A stretch of 54,952 nucleotides of DNA from an uncultured Lentisphaeraceae bacterium (GTDB taxonomy: Bacteria > Verrucomicrobiota > Kiritimatiellia > RFP12 > DVOR01). This document shows, piece by piece, positions 1 through 14,401 of this stretch (the first letter of the stretch is position 1; each line of letters starts with the position of its first letter). A program made the translations under genes and the position numbers. The DNA is taken from assembly GCA_949289005.1 (NCBI GenBank), contig CASEMQ010000057.1, positions 1 to 54,952 of the forward strand, read 5' to 3'. The notes under the pieces were generated by a model. That model did not search any database and had not been told where the DNA came from. It saw only the letters and a program-made list of their open reading frames with translations.

Positions 1-138
1 CGCCCCAGACGCCCTGGCAACGCCTCAACGCCCTCCTTCCCCAACCGCCGCCACCCCACCTCAATGCCATCCTCCTCCGCCAACAGTGCGAGAAAACCCT
101 CCGGAGGCTCTTTATGACGCAAAACCCCTGACCTTTCC
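1..138. other. Window-edge fragment, possibly the end or start of a truncated gene
   Basis: An open frame exists on each strand and neither can be recognised. On the plus strand a frame from the window edge ends at a TGA at 127-129, with C-ending codons as in the 3' ends of other genes here. On the minus strand a frame rich in Glu, Leu and Gly runs off the left edge, with G-ending codons as in 5' ends. The GC content matches the host genome and not the lower-GC island that follows, so this is probably the left flank of an insertion. No product is proposed. Confidence 0.25.
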
Positions 139-186
139 CCCACTCTTTCCCTCGGGGCGGCATGCCGCCCCGAGGGAAAGAGTGGG
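139..186. repeat. Perfect 48-bp palindrome
   Basis: Positions 139-162 are the exact reverse complement of 163-186, with the axis in gcggca/tgccgc. It can extrude as a 24-bp stem with no loop. No T-run follows on either side, so it is not an ordinary terminator. It sits between host-like sequence on the left and the repeats and restriction island on the right, and may be a recombination or element-end structure. Confidence 0.9.
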
Positions 187-187
187 C

Positions 188-259
188 CGGTGCACTTTTC
201 AATGACACATTCAACCAACCATCTATCCCTCCTTCGGTGCACTTTTCAATTGACACATT
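188..259. repeat. Pair of near-identical direct repeats, possible IS21-like end
   Basis: The motif cggtgcacttttcaatgaca starts at 188 and recurs at 235 with one extra T; the copies span 188-211 and 235-259. Read on the other strand it is TGTCAATTGAAAAGTGCACC. Tandem terminal repeats of this style occur at ends of some IS21-family elements (from memory, not searched). No transposase is visible, so this would be a relic or solo end. 260-332 holds no other feature. Confidence 0.45.
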
Positions 260-332
260 ACGTACGAAAACATGCATGGCGAGCCTAGGGAAGTCGAGAA
301 TAAGGTACTCGCGGAAAAGGGAAACGTCACGA

Positions 333-788
333 CTAGGCTCCAGATCGGACGGCACGGTTCCCACGCCTGGCGAGTGTTGTCTCGATCAATCCCACGACCT
401 TGTCCAGTTTCCGCTCGATGGTGCCACCCCAGAAACGGAGCACCGTCCATCCGGCTTCGCGAAGGACCGCGTTCACGGCGCGATCCCGTGCACGGTTCCG
501 CTCGATTTTAGCCATCCAAAAGGCGCGGTTGCCATGCAAATCGTTTTGGCGAACCGTCCAGTTCTTGCCGTGCCAGAACTCCCCGTCGCAGAAAATCGCG
601 ACTTTGGCGGCGCGGAAGACGATGTCCGGCCTCCCAGGGAGACGCGTGACGTTTTTGCGATAACGGAAGCCCTTTCGCCATAGTGCCTTGCGCAATACCA
701 CCTCGATTCCCGTGTCCTTGCCGTGGATGCGGGACATGATTCTGGAGGTCTGTTCCTTTGTCCGTTTCGGCATTGGCCCATCGTTCAC
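333..788 (-). CDS. vsr: Very short patch repair endonuclease (Vsr)
   Basis: A 151-residue Vsr-family nuclease. These nick 5' of the T in T:G mismatches that arise when 5-methylcytosine deaminates, and typically accompany C5-methylase genes. The family hallmarks are visible: an N-terminal PKRTKEQTSRIMSRI segment, the catalytic Asp in GRPDIVF (about residue 55) and the CDGEFWHG metal/active-site motif (67-74). The gene lies 32 bases downstream of the endonuclease gene in the same direction and is the last of the three-gene HpaII-type unit. An internal ATG at 773 (MPKRTKEQ) is an alternative start. GC content is lower than in the rest of the window, consistent with transfer as part of the island. 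Confidence 0.93.
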   Translation of the reverse strand: MNDGPMPKRTKEQTSRIMSRIHGKDTGIEVVLRKALWRKGFRYRKNVTRLPGRPDIVFRAAKVAIFCDGEFWHGKNWTVRQNDLHGNRAFWMAKIERNRARDRAVNAVLREAGWTVLRFWGGTIERKLDKVVGLIETTLARRGNRAVRSGA

Positions 789-820
789 GAATCACTCAGG
801 CGGGTGCCCCCACGCAACCT

Positions 821-1927
821 TTATCTGAATCGAATTTGGAGGCCAAGGTCGAAATAACATTCCCCGTTCTCCCACTCCAGCACGAGTTGCGCACCGTTCC
901 TCTCGGAAGGCGTGTCCAACTTCGTGTTGTTGATGAGATACTCGCTGAATCTGGCGCGATTATAGACGTAGAAGGCGACCAATTCCCCATTTTCCTTGAC
1001 GACGATGACGCCGCCCGTCGCGTCGTCCCGATCTTCCCACGGCGACCCGGGCAACATCCCGAGCGCGGAGGCGTGAAGCAGACGACAGACCTTGTGACGA
1101 TACAGGGACGTGTCCGGATAGCCGCGCGGATTTCGTTTCGCCAGCAAATCGCAAAGTCTCGACAGAGGAAGGCTCAATCCTCCCTCGACCTCCAACTCTT
1201 GTTGTCGCCAAAGCAACAATAGCCGCGCAATTATGTCGGGAAGCCCATCGTCAAGCATCAGCAGGTTGCGGAAAAACGTCGTGCTTCGCATCCCGGCGGG
1301 CTTGATTTCCGCGCCAAGCCTGAGAAGCTCCCGCATCCGCTCTCTGTAACGGGTGGGGCCTCGATAGGCGTTCAGTCGACACGCGTCCGCCTCCGTGATG
1401 CCTTTCACCCTGAAGCGAAAAAGCGTGGCCTGCGAGGCGTTCAACAACGTCGCCTTGGCCTTGAACTCGGACTTGACGCTGAACCCATAGGTCGGGGTAC
1501 CCCCCGTGTGGTTGTCCCTGACGGTCACGTCCAAATCACGTTTCTTCGTCGAGTCCGCCTTGATGACGGCGACGCCAATCTCGCGAAGGAATGCCTCCAT
1601 GTCCGGGCACGCAAAGGAGCCAGAGCAGTTCTCCTCGGTCAAGATGACGTTGAGCAGTTGCGAAAGGCGCCGTCTCAACGCGGGGACATCCTCGGTGATT
1701 GTTTTGTCATAGTTCAGCGTCACGGATTGCCCAGCCAAGTTCGGCAGAACAGAAAAGGTCTTGCCTTTGACCACCCTAGCCACGCGCAACACCTTCAAGA
1801 CCATTTCGGGATCGCGCGAAAGATCCGCGTTTGCGCCATAGAGCTCCCCATCGCAAGCCAGGCGCAGGAACGCGTAAAGTTCCCCCCATTCACCCCTGTT
1901 GCCCGTTATCTCTCTGTCGTTGCCCAT
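821..1927 (-). CDS. HpaII-family type II restriction endonuclease
   Basis: A 368-residue protein resembling the HpaII restriction endonuclease family, about 358 residues in the type enzyme. The N-terminus reads GNRGEWGELYAFLRLACDG, matching the GEWSEIYAFL-like start of HpaII. Mid-protein features are RDLDV near residue 170 and FSVKSEFKAKA near 190, which could hold the catalytic acidic and Lys residues. Known family members cut CCGG; the specificity here is inferred from family and partner. Its first 38 bases overlap the end of the methylase gene, so the two are probably translationally coupled. The gene is intact and the unit looks functional. Assignment rests on my recollection of the family; a Pfam RE_HpaII hit would settle it. 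Confidence 0.85.
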   Translation of the reverse strand: MGNDREITGNRGEWGELYAFLRLACDGELYGANADLSRDPEMVLKVLRVARVVKGKTFSVLPNLAGQSVTLNYDKTITEDVPALRRRLSQLLNVILTEENCSGSFACPDMEAFLREIGVAVIKADSTKKRDLDVTVRDNHTGGTPTYGFSVKSEFKAKATLLNASQATLFRFRVKGITEADACRLNAYRGPTRYRERMRELLRLGAEIKPAGMRSTTFFRNLLMLDDGLPDIIARLLLLWRQQELEVEGGLSLPLSRLCDLLAKRNPRGYPDTSLYRHKVCRLLHASALGMLPGSPWEDRDDATGGVIVVKENGELVAFYVYNRARFSEYLINNTKLDTPSERNGAQLVLEWENGECYFDLGLQIRFR

Positions 1928-3098
1928 CGAGCGTCTCCTTGATTTTCTCGGCTATCGCGCGGATGACCGGAACCGTGACACTGTTGCCGAACTGTTTGTA
2001 CAGCGATGCGTCCGAAAGCAACAATTCGAACGAATCGGGAAATCCTTGCAAACGTGCCCATTCCCGTGGCGTGAGCCTACGGATGCCCTCACGGTTCACT
2101 TCTCCCTTGATTTTCGTCACAGGCGTGAAATCCGTGAGCCTCGGATCGATGACAAGGTTGCGCTCCCGGCCCATCCCCCCACAGACGACGGCGTTCGCGA
2201 TGCCGTCCAAAGGGCGGATTTCGTATCCAAACCCATGTCCGGCGGCTTCGTGTCGCGCCCGGTGTTCTTTGAGCGTGTGGAGATATTGCGTGCTCAAATA
2301 ATACTTCACGGAGACGGGCTTTTTCTCTAGGATGTCACGCAGGGAAACGTGCTTTCCCTGCGGTTCCGGGAAACGGAAACCCGAATCGTCGACGTCCTCG
2401 CGAAAGGCCACGACGTAAATCCTCTCACGATTTTGCGGGACGCCGAAATCCTTTGAGTTCAGCACCTTGCTGTGGACGCGATAACCCATCTGGCGCAATC
2501 TGCCCTTGATGACCTCAAACGTTCGTCCATGGTCATGGATGACCAAACCTTTCACGTTCTCGCAAAAGATGACGAGCGGTCGATGGAACTCGCAAATCCG
2601 CGCAACATCAAAGAACAGCGTCCCGCGCGACATCCCCTTGTAGCCGTCGTCAAACCCCATGCGCTTCCCGGCCAGGCTAAACGCTTGGCACGGGAAACCC
2701 GCCAAACAAATGTCAAAAGATGGGACATCCTCGGCCGGCAACTTGGTAATGTCCCCGGCGATAGGGCGTTCGTCGTAAAAGTTTGCGCGATACGTGGCTT
2801 GCGCGGCGGCGTCCCACTCGCAGGAAAGCACCGTCCTGAACGCCCTTTTCCCGAACGCTTGCTCAAACCCAAGGCGAATGCCGCCAATCCCGGCAAAAAG
2901 GTCAATGCCGCGCCAAACCCGCTTCGGTGGCGGCTCGGTTGTCTCGGAACCGAATTGGAGCGGCAGGAAGTTGGTTCGCAACAAATCCTCCACCGACTGG
3001 CCGAACCGCGGCGCGGCTTCTTCCAACGCGTGGAAGGTCGGTTCCGTGATCAAATAACGCTTCCACGGCGGCAGTTGTGAAGTTTCAGTTTGAGACAT
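1890..3098 (-). CDS. DNA (cytosine-5-)-methyltransferase, M.HpaII-like
   Basis: A 402-residue C5-cytosine DNA methyltransferase protecting the host from the adjacent endonuclease. The conserved motifs appear in order: motif I DLFAGIGGIRLGF (from residue 66), motif IV GFPCQAFS with catalytic Cys137, motif VI ENV (180-182), motif VIII QNRERIY (222-228), a target-recognition region containing GGMGRERNL, motif IX RRLTPREWARLQGFP and motif X GNSVTVP. An extra N-terminal stretch of about 60 residues precedes motif I. It is the first gene of the minus-strand unit methylase, endonuclease, vsr. The divergent region to 3178 is short and AT-rich and marks the junction with the truncated hsdR. Confidence 0.95.
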   Translation of the reverse strand: MSQTETSQLPPWKRYLITEPTFHALEEAAPRFGQSVEDLLRTNFLPLQFGSETTEPPPKRVWRGIDLFAGIGGIRLGFEQAFGKRAFRTVLSCEWDAAAQATYRANFYDERPIAGDITKLPAEDVPSFDICLAGFPCQAFSLAGKRMGFDDGYKGMSRGTLFFDVARICEFHRPLVIFCENVKGLVIHDHGRTFEVIKGRLRQMGYRVHSKVLNSKDFGVPQNRERIYVVAFREDVDDSGFRFPEPQGKHVSLRDILEKKPVSVKYYLSTQYLHTLKEHRARHEAAGHGFGYEIRPLDGIANAVVCGGMGRERNLVIDPRLTDFTPVTKIKGEVNREGIRRLTPREWARLQGFPDSFELLLSDASLYKQFGNSVTVPVIRAIAEKIKETLDGQRQRDNGQQG

Positions 3099-3177
3099 TG
3101 CGCGTCTTGCTCGATTTGGGGGTTCACTTTAATCCTTCGCATAGGCCGAACATTGGGGCGTAATTCTATCATATCGC

Positions 3178-5769
3178 GTGATAATATTTCTCCGGGGACG
3201 ACGACAAAGAGCGCTTTGGCGGGAGGTGCCGGGGCTTTTCGTGAACAATGCGTTTGTGGTTTTCGCGAACGGGGCGGCGAGCCGGGTGGGGGCGTTGGGG
3301 GCGGATTATGCGTTTTTCCATGAGTGGAAGCGGTTGGAGGAGGGGGATGACGCGGGGTCGACGGCGTTGGCGCGGTTGGCGGAGGGGATGTTGGCGAAGG
3401 GGCGGTTCTTGGATTTGTTCGAGAACTTTGTGCTCTTTGAGCGGTCGCGGACGGGGCTGACGAAGATCGTGGCGCGGAACCATCAGGCGCTGGGGGTGAA
3501 CCGGGCGTTCGCGGCGTATCTGTATCGGCAGGCGAAGGGGGGCAAGCTGGGGGTCTTCTGGCACACGCAGGGGAACGGGAAGAGTTATTCGATGGTGTTT
3601 TTGGCGCGGAAGATCCTGCGGAAGGTGGGGGGGACGCCGACCTTTTTGGTGTTGGTGGATCGGGAGGAGCTGCAGGAGCAGCTGAGCGCGACCTTTGAGC
3701 AGTGCGGGGTGTGCGCGCGGGCACAGGCGTTGGCGACGAGCGAGGCGGATCTTTACGCGAAGCTGGAGGCGGGGGAAAAGGCGATCTTCGCGTTGATCCA
3801 GAAGTTCCAGGGGCGCCATGCGCCGGTGGCGGGGAGCGGGGAGGTGGTGATTTTCTCGGACGAGGCGCACCGTTCGCAGTATGGGCTCTATGCGGAGCAT
3901 CTGGCGGGGGCGTTGCCGGATGCCGCGCGGCTGGGGTTCACGGGGACGCCGCTTTTGGGGGAGGAGCAGCTGACGCGGCGGGTCTTCGGGGATTATGTCT
4001 CGACCTACGATTTCCGGCGGGCGGTGGTGGATGGCGCCACGGTGCCGCTCTATTACGAGCCGCGCGGGAAGGCGTTGCGCGTGGAGCACGATGAAGAGCT
4101 GAACCGCCGCATTGCGGCGGCCATCGACGAGGCGGCGCCCGAGGAGGAACAACGCGAGAAGTTGGAGCGGCTGTTCCGCAAGGCCTATTACGTGCTGACG
4201 GCGGAGGAGCGGTTGCGGGCCATCGCGGAGGATATGGCGGCGCATTTCGCGGCGCGTTGGCGGTGCGGCAAGGCCATGATGGTCTGCCTGGACAAGCTGA
4301 CCTGCGTGCGGATGCATGATTACGTGCGCGAGGCATGGGCGCGGCTGACGGCGGCGGAGCGGGACGCCGACAAGCGTGCCTGGATGGCGGCCACGGAAAT
4401 GGCCGTGGTGGTGAGCAAGGCGCAGGGCGAGGAAACCGTCTTCGCCAAGCATGGGCTGGACATCCGCTCCCACCGCGAGCGGATGGAGCGGGAGCGGCTG
4501 GACAGGCGGTTCAAGGATCGCGACGACCCGTTGCGGCTAGTCTTCGTTTGCGCCATGTGGCTGACGGGCTTTGACGTGAAGCCGTTGAGCTGCCTCTACC
4601 TGGACAAGCCGTTGAAAGCCCACACGCTGATGCAGACCATTGCCCGCGTGAACCGCGTGGACACCGGCAAGGCGGGCGGGCTGGTGGTGGACTACATCGG
4701 CATCGTCTCGGCGCTTCGCGAGGCGTTGGCCGCCTACACGACCGTCGCGGGCACGGCGGGGCAAGACCCCTTCCTGGATTTGGATGCCTTGGTGGCGCGT
4801 TTCCGCGAGGCGTTGGCCGAGGCCACGCGGCGATTGGAGGCGGGCGGCTTCGCGCTCGAACGGCTCTTCGGCGCGCTTTCGGCCACGGAACGCCTGCAGG
4901 CCCTCACCGACGCCGCGGAGGCCGTCAGCGTGAGCGCGGCCGGCAAGTCCGCCTACCTCGCCGCCGTGCGCGCGCTCGACCGCGCCGCCACGCTCGTCGG
5001 GCGCGAGCCGCTGACGGAGGCGGAAGTCGCCACGCGGGACGCGCACCGCGCCGTCGCGGCCTTTTTCGCGAACCGCCGCCGCGCCATCGATGTCTCCGCC
5101 CTCGACGTCACCATCCGGGGCATCGTCAATGCGTATGTCCACATCGAGGCCGAGCCCGGCCAAGCGGTCGCCGAGCCGGTCGACCTCACGGGCATCGACT
5201 TCGCGCGCCTGGCCAACGCCTTCCGCAAGAGTACGCACAAGCGGCTGATGTTGAGCGAAATCCTGGAGCAGGTCAAGGCCAAGGTGGAGGCCCTCGCCAA
5301 GCGAAACCCCACCCGCACCGACTTCCTCAGAGCCTACGAGGCCATCGCCGACGCCTACAACGCCAGCCAAGACCCCGAGGCCGCCGAACGCCTCTTCCTT
5401 CAATTGCTGGAACTGAACGGGCGCCTCACCGAGGAACAGCAACGCTACGTCCGGGAAGGCTTCGCCAACGAGGACGAATTGGCCGTCTACGACCTGCTTT
5501 GCGAAGGGCGCACCCTCTCCGCGGACGAGGTGGGCAAGGTCAAGCAAACCGCCAAGAGCCTGCTCGCCGCCGTTCGCGAGGCCCTCGCCAACGGCAAGCC
5601 CGACTTCTGGGAAAGCGAGAGCGCCCGCGCCGAACTCGGGCAGAAGATACGCCTCACGCTTTACGGCGAGTTGCCCGAATCTTTCCAGACCGCAGCCATC
5701 GTTGCCTTCCGCGACCGCCTCATGAGCCACTTCCGCGCCAACTGGGAACACCTCCGTCCCGCCTCGTGA
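3178..5769 (+). pseudogene. hsdR: Type I restriction HsdR, 5'-truncated (nuclease domain lost)
   Basis: An 863-residue open frame covering the helicase/translocase part of HsdR, the subunit that translocates DNA and cleaves it. Walker A variant HTQGNGKS (129-136), the DEAH box SDEAHRS (228-233), SAT-like TGTP and the C-terminal helical region are present. Full HsdR proteins are about 1000 residues; here the frame begins just before the linker PGLFVNNAFVVFANG, so the N-terminal nuclease (PD-x-EAxK region, about 200 residues) is missing. No credible start or ribosome site precedes 3178, and hsdM and hsdS are absent from the window. The rest of the frame is uninterrupted, so the truncation may be recent. 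Codons shift from G-ending at the 5' side to C-ending at the 3' side. Confidence 0.85.
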
Positions 5770-5980
5770 GGGCGCGGCGCCGATGGGCGGCCGTGGGGAC
5801 GCCCAGGGTGTCCGGGGAAATCGCACGCGCTCCGGGCCGCGAAGACGCCAACGGTGCGCAGGTGTCAGTCCACGACCGCTTTGCCGCGTCTGCCGCCTGC
5901 GCATCGATGTCCTCTTGTGTCACAGACTTGACCTTTTCCGGTCGATAGACCATCGTAACGTTGCCGGGGACGATCGCTGC
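5770..5980. other. Gene-free spacer between hsdR remnant and rpoC terminator
   Basis: About 210 bases with no convincing gene. A minus-strand frame opening at 5953 begins with an antitoxin-like start (MVYRPEKVKSVTQEDIDA) but then degenerates into low-complexity residues antisense to hsdR. It may be a decayed antitoxin gene or chance. Confidence 0.4.
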
Positions 5981-5984
5981 GCAA

Positions 5985-6024
5985 AAAAAAAAAGCCCCCG
6001 GCCAGTGAAGGCCGGGGGCTTTTT
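5985..6024 (-). terminator. Rho-independent terminator of rpoBC
   Basis: An 11-bp stem (5993-6003 with 6010-6020), loop agtgaa, followed on the minus strand by a run of T (plus-strand A-tract ending at 5993). A shorter T-run on the plus side could let it act in both directions. It lies 17 bases past the rpoC stop codon. Confidence 0.9.
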
Positions 6025-6040
6025 GGGGGAAGGGGCGGGC

Positions 6041-10435
<4,395 letters not shown>

Positions 10436-10459
10436 TGGTAGACCTCCAAATCAAAAGGG

Positions 10460-13400
10460 TTAGATGAGGGTGGCGGGCACGGGGGAGGCAGGCTTGCCGG
10501 GCTGCTGCTCCTCCTCGTTCGAGCCGCCAAGCAAGCGCATGTCCAGGCAGAGCCCGCGCAGTTCGCTGACCAACACGGAGAAGGATTCGGGCGTGCCCGC
10601 CTCCAACGTGTTCGTGCCCTTGACAATCGTCTCGTAAATCCGGGTGCGGCCGGCCACATCGTCGGATTTGACGGTGAGGAGCTCTTGCAACGCATAGGCC
10701 ACGCCGTAGGCCTCGAGCGCCCACACCTCCATCTCGCCCATACGCTGGCCGCCGGCCTGCGCCTTGCCGCCCAGCGGCTGCTGCGTGACGAGCGAGTAGG
10801 GGCCCGTGGCGCGCGCGTGGATCTTGTCCGTCACCAGGTGGTGCAGCTTGAGCATGTAGATGGTGCCCACGACCACGCGCTGGCTGAAAGGCTCGCCCGT
10901 CAGGCCGTCGAAGAGCTGCGTCTTGCCGTCGGCGCTGATCCACGGCACCGTCCCGGGGGCCGTGTTCGCCTCTTGGTGGGCGCGCGCCTTGGCCAGCAGG
11001 TCGTCGATTTCGCTCTCCTGGCAACCATCGAAGACCGGCGTCTTCACGTGCATGCCCAGCTCCGTGCAGGCGCCGCCGAGCACCGTCTCGAAGAGCTGCC
11101 CCAGGTTCATGCGCGAAGGCACGCCCAGCGGGTTCAGCACGATGTCCACCGAGCGCCCGTCCGGCAAGAACGGCATGTCGCAGTCCGGCAGGATGCGCGA
11201 GACCACGCCCTTGTTGCCGTGGCGGCCGGCCAGCTTGTCGCCCACCGAGAGGTTCTTCTTTTCGGCGATGAAGACGCGCACTTGCTTGACGACGCGCTCC
11301 TCGTCGACCATCTCGTCCTCGTTCATGCCGGAGATGCCGATGAGGTCCAGTTCGGCGAAGCGCGGCTCGAACTTCTCCACCACGTCCGAGATCAACTGTT
11401 GGTACGAGGCGTTCTCCACCGGTTGCAGGCGGTCGTGCGCTTCGGCAAGTTTCGCCAAAAGCGTCTTTGTCACCTTCTTGCCTTTGGGGATCACGATCTC
11501 GCCGTTCACGTCGCAGATGTCCACCACCAGCTTTTCGTTCAGGAAGTGGTTACTGAATGCCTTGGCCATCTCGTCCAGCAGGGAGGCCTCGCGGCGCTGG
11601 CGGATTTCCTCGGTGCGGCGCGCGTCCGCCTCCAGGCTGTTGCCCGGCAACGTCGCGTCGTCATAGCCCAGGTCCTCGCTCGCCTCGTCGTCCATCAACG
11701 CGCCGCGCGCGGCTTTGGCCCGGCGGATTTTCAGGGCCGCGCCCGGATCCGCGTTGGTCACGCGCACGTCCATGACGATGCCCTTCGTGCCCGGCGGCAC
11801 CTTCAGCGAGGTGTCGCGCACGTCCGCGGCCTTCTCGCCGAAGATGGCGCGCAGCAAGCGCTCCTCGGGCGCCAGCTCCGTCTCGCTCTTCGGCGTGATT
11901 TTGCCCACCAGGATGTCGCCGGGCTTCACCTCGGCGCCGATGCGCACCACGCCGTCGGTGCCCAGGTTGCGGAGCATGTCCTCGCCCAGGTTCGGGATGT
12001 CGCGGGTGATTTCCTCGGGGCCCAGCTTCGTGTCGCGCGCGCCGCACTCAAAGTCCTTGATGTGGATCGAGGTGAAGGTGTCGTCCTTCACGCAACGCTC
12101 GTTGATCAGGATGGCGTCCTCGAAGTTGAAGCCGCGCCACGGCATGAAGGCCACCAGCAGGTTCTTGCCCAGCGCCAACTCGCCCGCGTCCGTGGCCGGA
12201 CCGTCGGCCAACGCCTGCCCCTTCTTCACGGCCTGCCCCAGCCGCACGATCGGCTTCTGGTTCACGCAGGTGCCCGCGTTCGAGCGGCGGAACTTCTCCA
12301 GCACATAGCGTCGGCACCCGGCCGCCTTTTCGCCCTTGCGCACTTTCGCCGGGCACTTGCCATCCTTCGAGACCACGATTTCGGTGGCGGAGACGTAGGC
12401 CACGATGCCATCCTCCTCCGCCAGCACCGTCACGCAACTGTCCGCCGCCGCGATGCCCTCGAGCCCCGTGCCCACGCGCGGGCGCTCCGTCTTCATCAAC
12501 GGCACGCCCTGGCGCATCATGTTTGCGCCCATCAGCGCGCGGTTCGCGTCGTCGTGCTCCAGGAACGGAATCAACCCGGCCGCGATCGAGATCACCTGCA
12601 TCGGGCTCACGTCCATCAGGTCGATCTCTTCCGGCGCCGCCGTCATGAACTCGCCACGCCGACGCACCTTCACGATCGGGTTGCGGAAACGCCCTTCCGC
12701 CGTGAGCGGCGCGTTCGCCTGGGCAATCGTGTGCTTCTCCTCCTCGTCCGCGTCGATGTAGAGAATCTCGTTCGTCACCTGCCCGTCCCGCACCACGCGG
12801 TACGGCGTCTCGATGAAACCATACTTGTTGATCTTCGCGTAGATGCCCAGCGAGGAGATCAGGCCGATGTTCGGGCCTTCAGGCGTCTCGATCGGGCAAA
12901 TGCGGCCGTAGTGGGTGGGGTGCACGTCGCGCACCTCGAAGCCCGCGCGCTCGCGCGACAGGCCGCCCGGGCCCAGCGCCGACAGGCGCCGCTTGTGCGC
13001 CAACGCCGAGAGCGGGTTCGTCATGTCCATGAACTGGCTCAGCTGGCTCCGCCCAAAGAAGTCCTGAATCACCGCCGAGAGACTCTTCGACGTCACCAGC
13101 TTGATCGGCGACAGCACCCCGCTGTTCGGGTCGTACGCGCTCATGCGCTCGCGGATCAAGCGCTCCGTGCGCGCCAAGCCCTGCCGGCACGCATTCTCCA
13201 GCAGCTCGCCCGTCGTGCGGATGCGGCGGTTGCCCAGGTGGTCGATGTCGTCCACCGAGCCGCGCCCCGAGGCGATGTTCAGCAACAGGCGCAGCGCCTC
13301 CACCACCTCGATGCCGTCTTCCGACAGCACCCGGCGCTCCAGATCCACCTTGTCCATCAGGTTCAGGCGTTGGTTCACCTTGTAGCGCCCCACATAGCCC

Positions 13401-14401
13401 AAATCGTAGCGGCGCTGCTCAAAGAATTGCCCATGCACATACTGGCGCGCGTTCGCCACCGTCACCGGGTCGCCCGGGCGCAGGCGGTGGTAAATCTCCT
13501 TCACCGCGTCCTCCTCGCTGTGCGCGGGGTCGATCTTCATCGTCTTCAGCAAGAGCCCCTTGTCGAACGACGTGTCCACCACGTCGAACAGCGGGATCCC
13601 CGCCCGCGCCGCCAAATCCACCAAGGCCGGCGTCACCGGCTCGTAGCGCCGCGCCAAGACCTGCCCGCTCGAGATGTCGATCAGGTCATCCTTCAGCACA
13701 TAGTTCGACAGCTCATCGTCCGACCACCGATCCGACGTCGAGATCGAGTGGAACGTGTAGTACAGTTTCAGGATGTCCTCGTCCGTGCCATACCCAAAGG
13801 TGCGCAGGAACGTCGTCACGTAAAACTTGCGCGCGCGCCGGCGCCGATCCAGATACACCCACATCACGTCCGACGCGTCAAACTGGATCTCGATCCACGA
13901 GCCGTGGTCCGGGATGATCCGCACCGAATGCAAATCGTGCCCGTTCGCGTGCGTCATCTTCTCCGAGCACACCCCGGGGCTGCGGTGCAACTGCGACACG
14001 ATCACGCGCTCCGCGCCATTGATGACAAACGCCCCGTCGCGCGTCATCAGCGGCACCTCGCCCAGGTACACGTCGTCCTCGCGCACCTCGTCGCCGTCCT
14101 TCAGGCGGAAGGTCGCGTGCAACGGCGCCGAAAACGTGTCCCCGTCCCGCAGCGACTCAAACTGCGTCTTCTTCGGCTTCTCCAGGTTGTAGCGCACGAA
14201 GTCGATCGTGAAGCGCCCATCCTTGGAATGGACGGGGAAGACCTCCTTGAAGATCGCCTGCAGGCCGATATCCTGCCGTTTCCCCGCCGGCACGTCCGCC
14301 TGAAGGAAATCCGCGAACGACTTCGTCTGGATCTCAATCAGGTTCGGCGGCTGAATCACCGGCTTAAGCTTGCCGAACACAAAATCCTCGTCACTGGCCA
14401 T
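10460..14401 (-). CDS. rpoB: DNA-directed RNA polymerase subunit beta
   Basis: A 1313-residue beta subunit. I chose the ATG at 14401 (MASDEDFVFGKL), preceded by AGAGGTG; the open frame extends further upstream but without family similarity. The rifampicin cluster reads FGRSQLSQFMDMTNPLSALA then HKRRLSALGPGG, with the Asp, His and Ser positions linked to resistance in E. coli all wild type, so rifampicin sensitivity is predicted. GDKLAGRHGNKGV and the C-terminal KAQAGGQRMGEMEVWALEAYG are also conserved. The gene leads a two-gene operon with rpoC. The usual upstream neighbours rplJ and rplL are not here; uvrA and epmA lie upstream instead. Confidence 0.98.
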   Translation of the reverse strand: MASDEDFVFGKLKPVIQPPNLIEIQTKSFADFLQADVPAGKRQDIGLQAIFKEVFPVHSKDGRFTIDFVRYNLEKPKKTQFESLRDGDTFSAPLHATFRLKDGDEVREDDVYLGEVPLMTRDGAFVINGAERVIVSQLHRSPGVCSEKMTHANGHDLHSVRIIPDHGSWIEIQFDASDVMWVYLDRRRRARKFYVTTFLRTFGYGTDEDILKLYYTFHSISTSDRWSDDELSNYVLKDDLIDISSGQVLARRYEPVTPALVDLAARAGIPLFDVVDTSFDKGLLLKTMKIDPAHSEEDAVKEIYHRLRPGDPVTVANARQYVHGQFFEQRRYDLGYVGRYKVNQRLNLMDKVDLERRVLSEDGIEVVEALRLLLNIASGRGSVDDIDHLGNRRIRTTGELLENACRQGLARTERLIRERMSAYDPNSGVLSPIKLVTSKSLSAVIQDFFGRSQLSQFMDMTNPLSALAHKRRLSALGPGGLSRERAGFEVRDVHPTHYGRICPIETPEGPNIGLISSLGIYAKINKYGFIETPYRVVRDGQVTNEILYIDADEEEKHTIAQANAPLTAEGRFRNPIVKVRRRGEFMTAAPEEIDLMDVSPMQVISIAAGLIPFLEHDDANRALMGANMMRQGVPLMKTERPRVGTGLEGIAAADSCVTVLAEEDGIVAYVSATEIVVSKDGKCPAKVRKGEKAAGCRRYVLEKFRRSNAGTCVNQKPIVRLGQAVKKGQALADGPATDAGELALGKNLLVAFMPWRGFNFEDAILINERCVKDDTFTSIHIKDFECGARDTKLGPEEITRDIPNLGEDMLRNLGTDGVVRIGAEVKPGDILVGKITPKSETELAPEERLLRAIFGEKAADVRDTSLKVPPGTKGIVMDVRVTNADPGAALKIRRAKAARGALMDDEASEDLGYDDATLPGNSLEADARRTEEIRQRREASLLDEMAKAFSNHFLNEKLVVDICDVNGEIVIPKGKKVTKTLLAKLAEAHDRLQPVENASYQQLISDVVEKFEPRFAELDLIGISGMNEDEMVDEERVVKQVRVFIAEKKNLSVGDKLAGRHGNKGVVSRILPDCDMPFLPDGRSVDIVLNPLGVPSRMNLGQLFETVLGGACTELGMHVKTPVFDGCQESEIDDLLAKARAHQEANTAPGTVPWISADGKTQLFDGLTGEPFSQRVVVGTIYMLKLHHLVTDKIHARATGPYSLVTQQPLGGKAQAGGQRMGEMEVWALEAYGVAYALQELLTVKSDDVAGRTRIYETIVKGTNTLEAGTPESFSVLVSELRGLCLDMRLLGGSNEEEQQPGKPASPVPATLI

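Noticed and set aside
5720..5953. Minus-strand 77-residue frame beginning like an antitoxin
   Set aside because: Similarity is limited to the first 18 residues; the rest is antisense to hsdR and low complexity. At most a relic.
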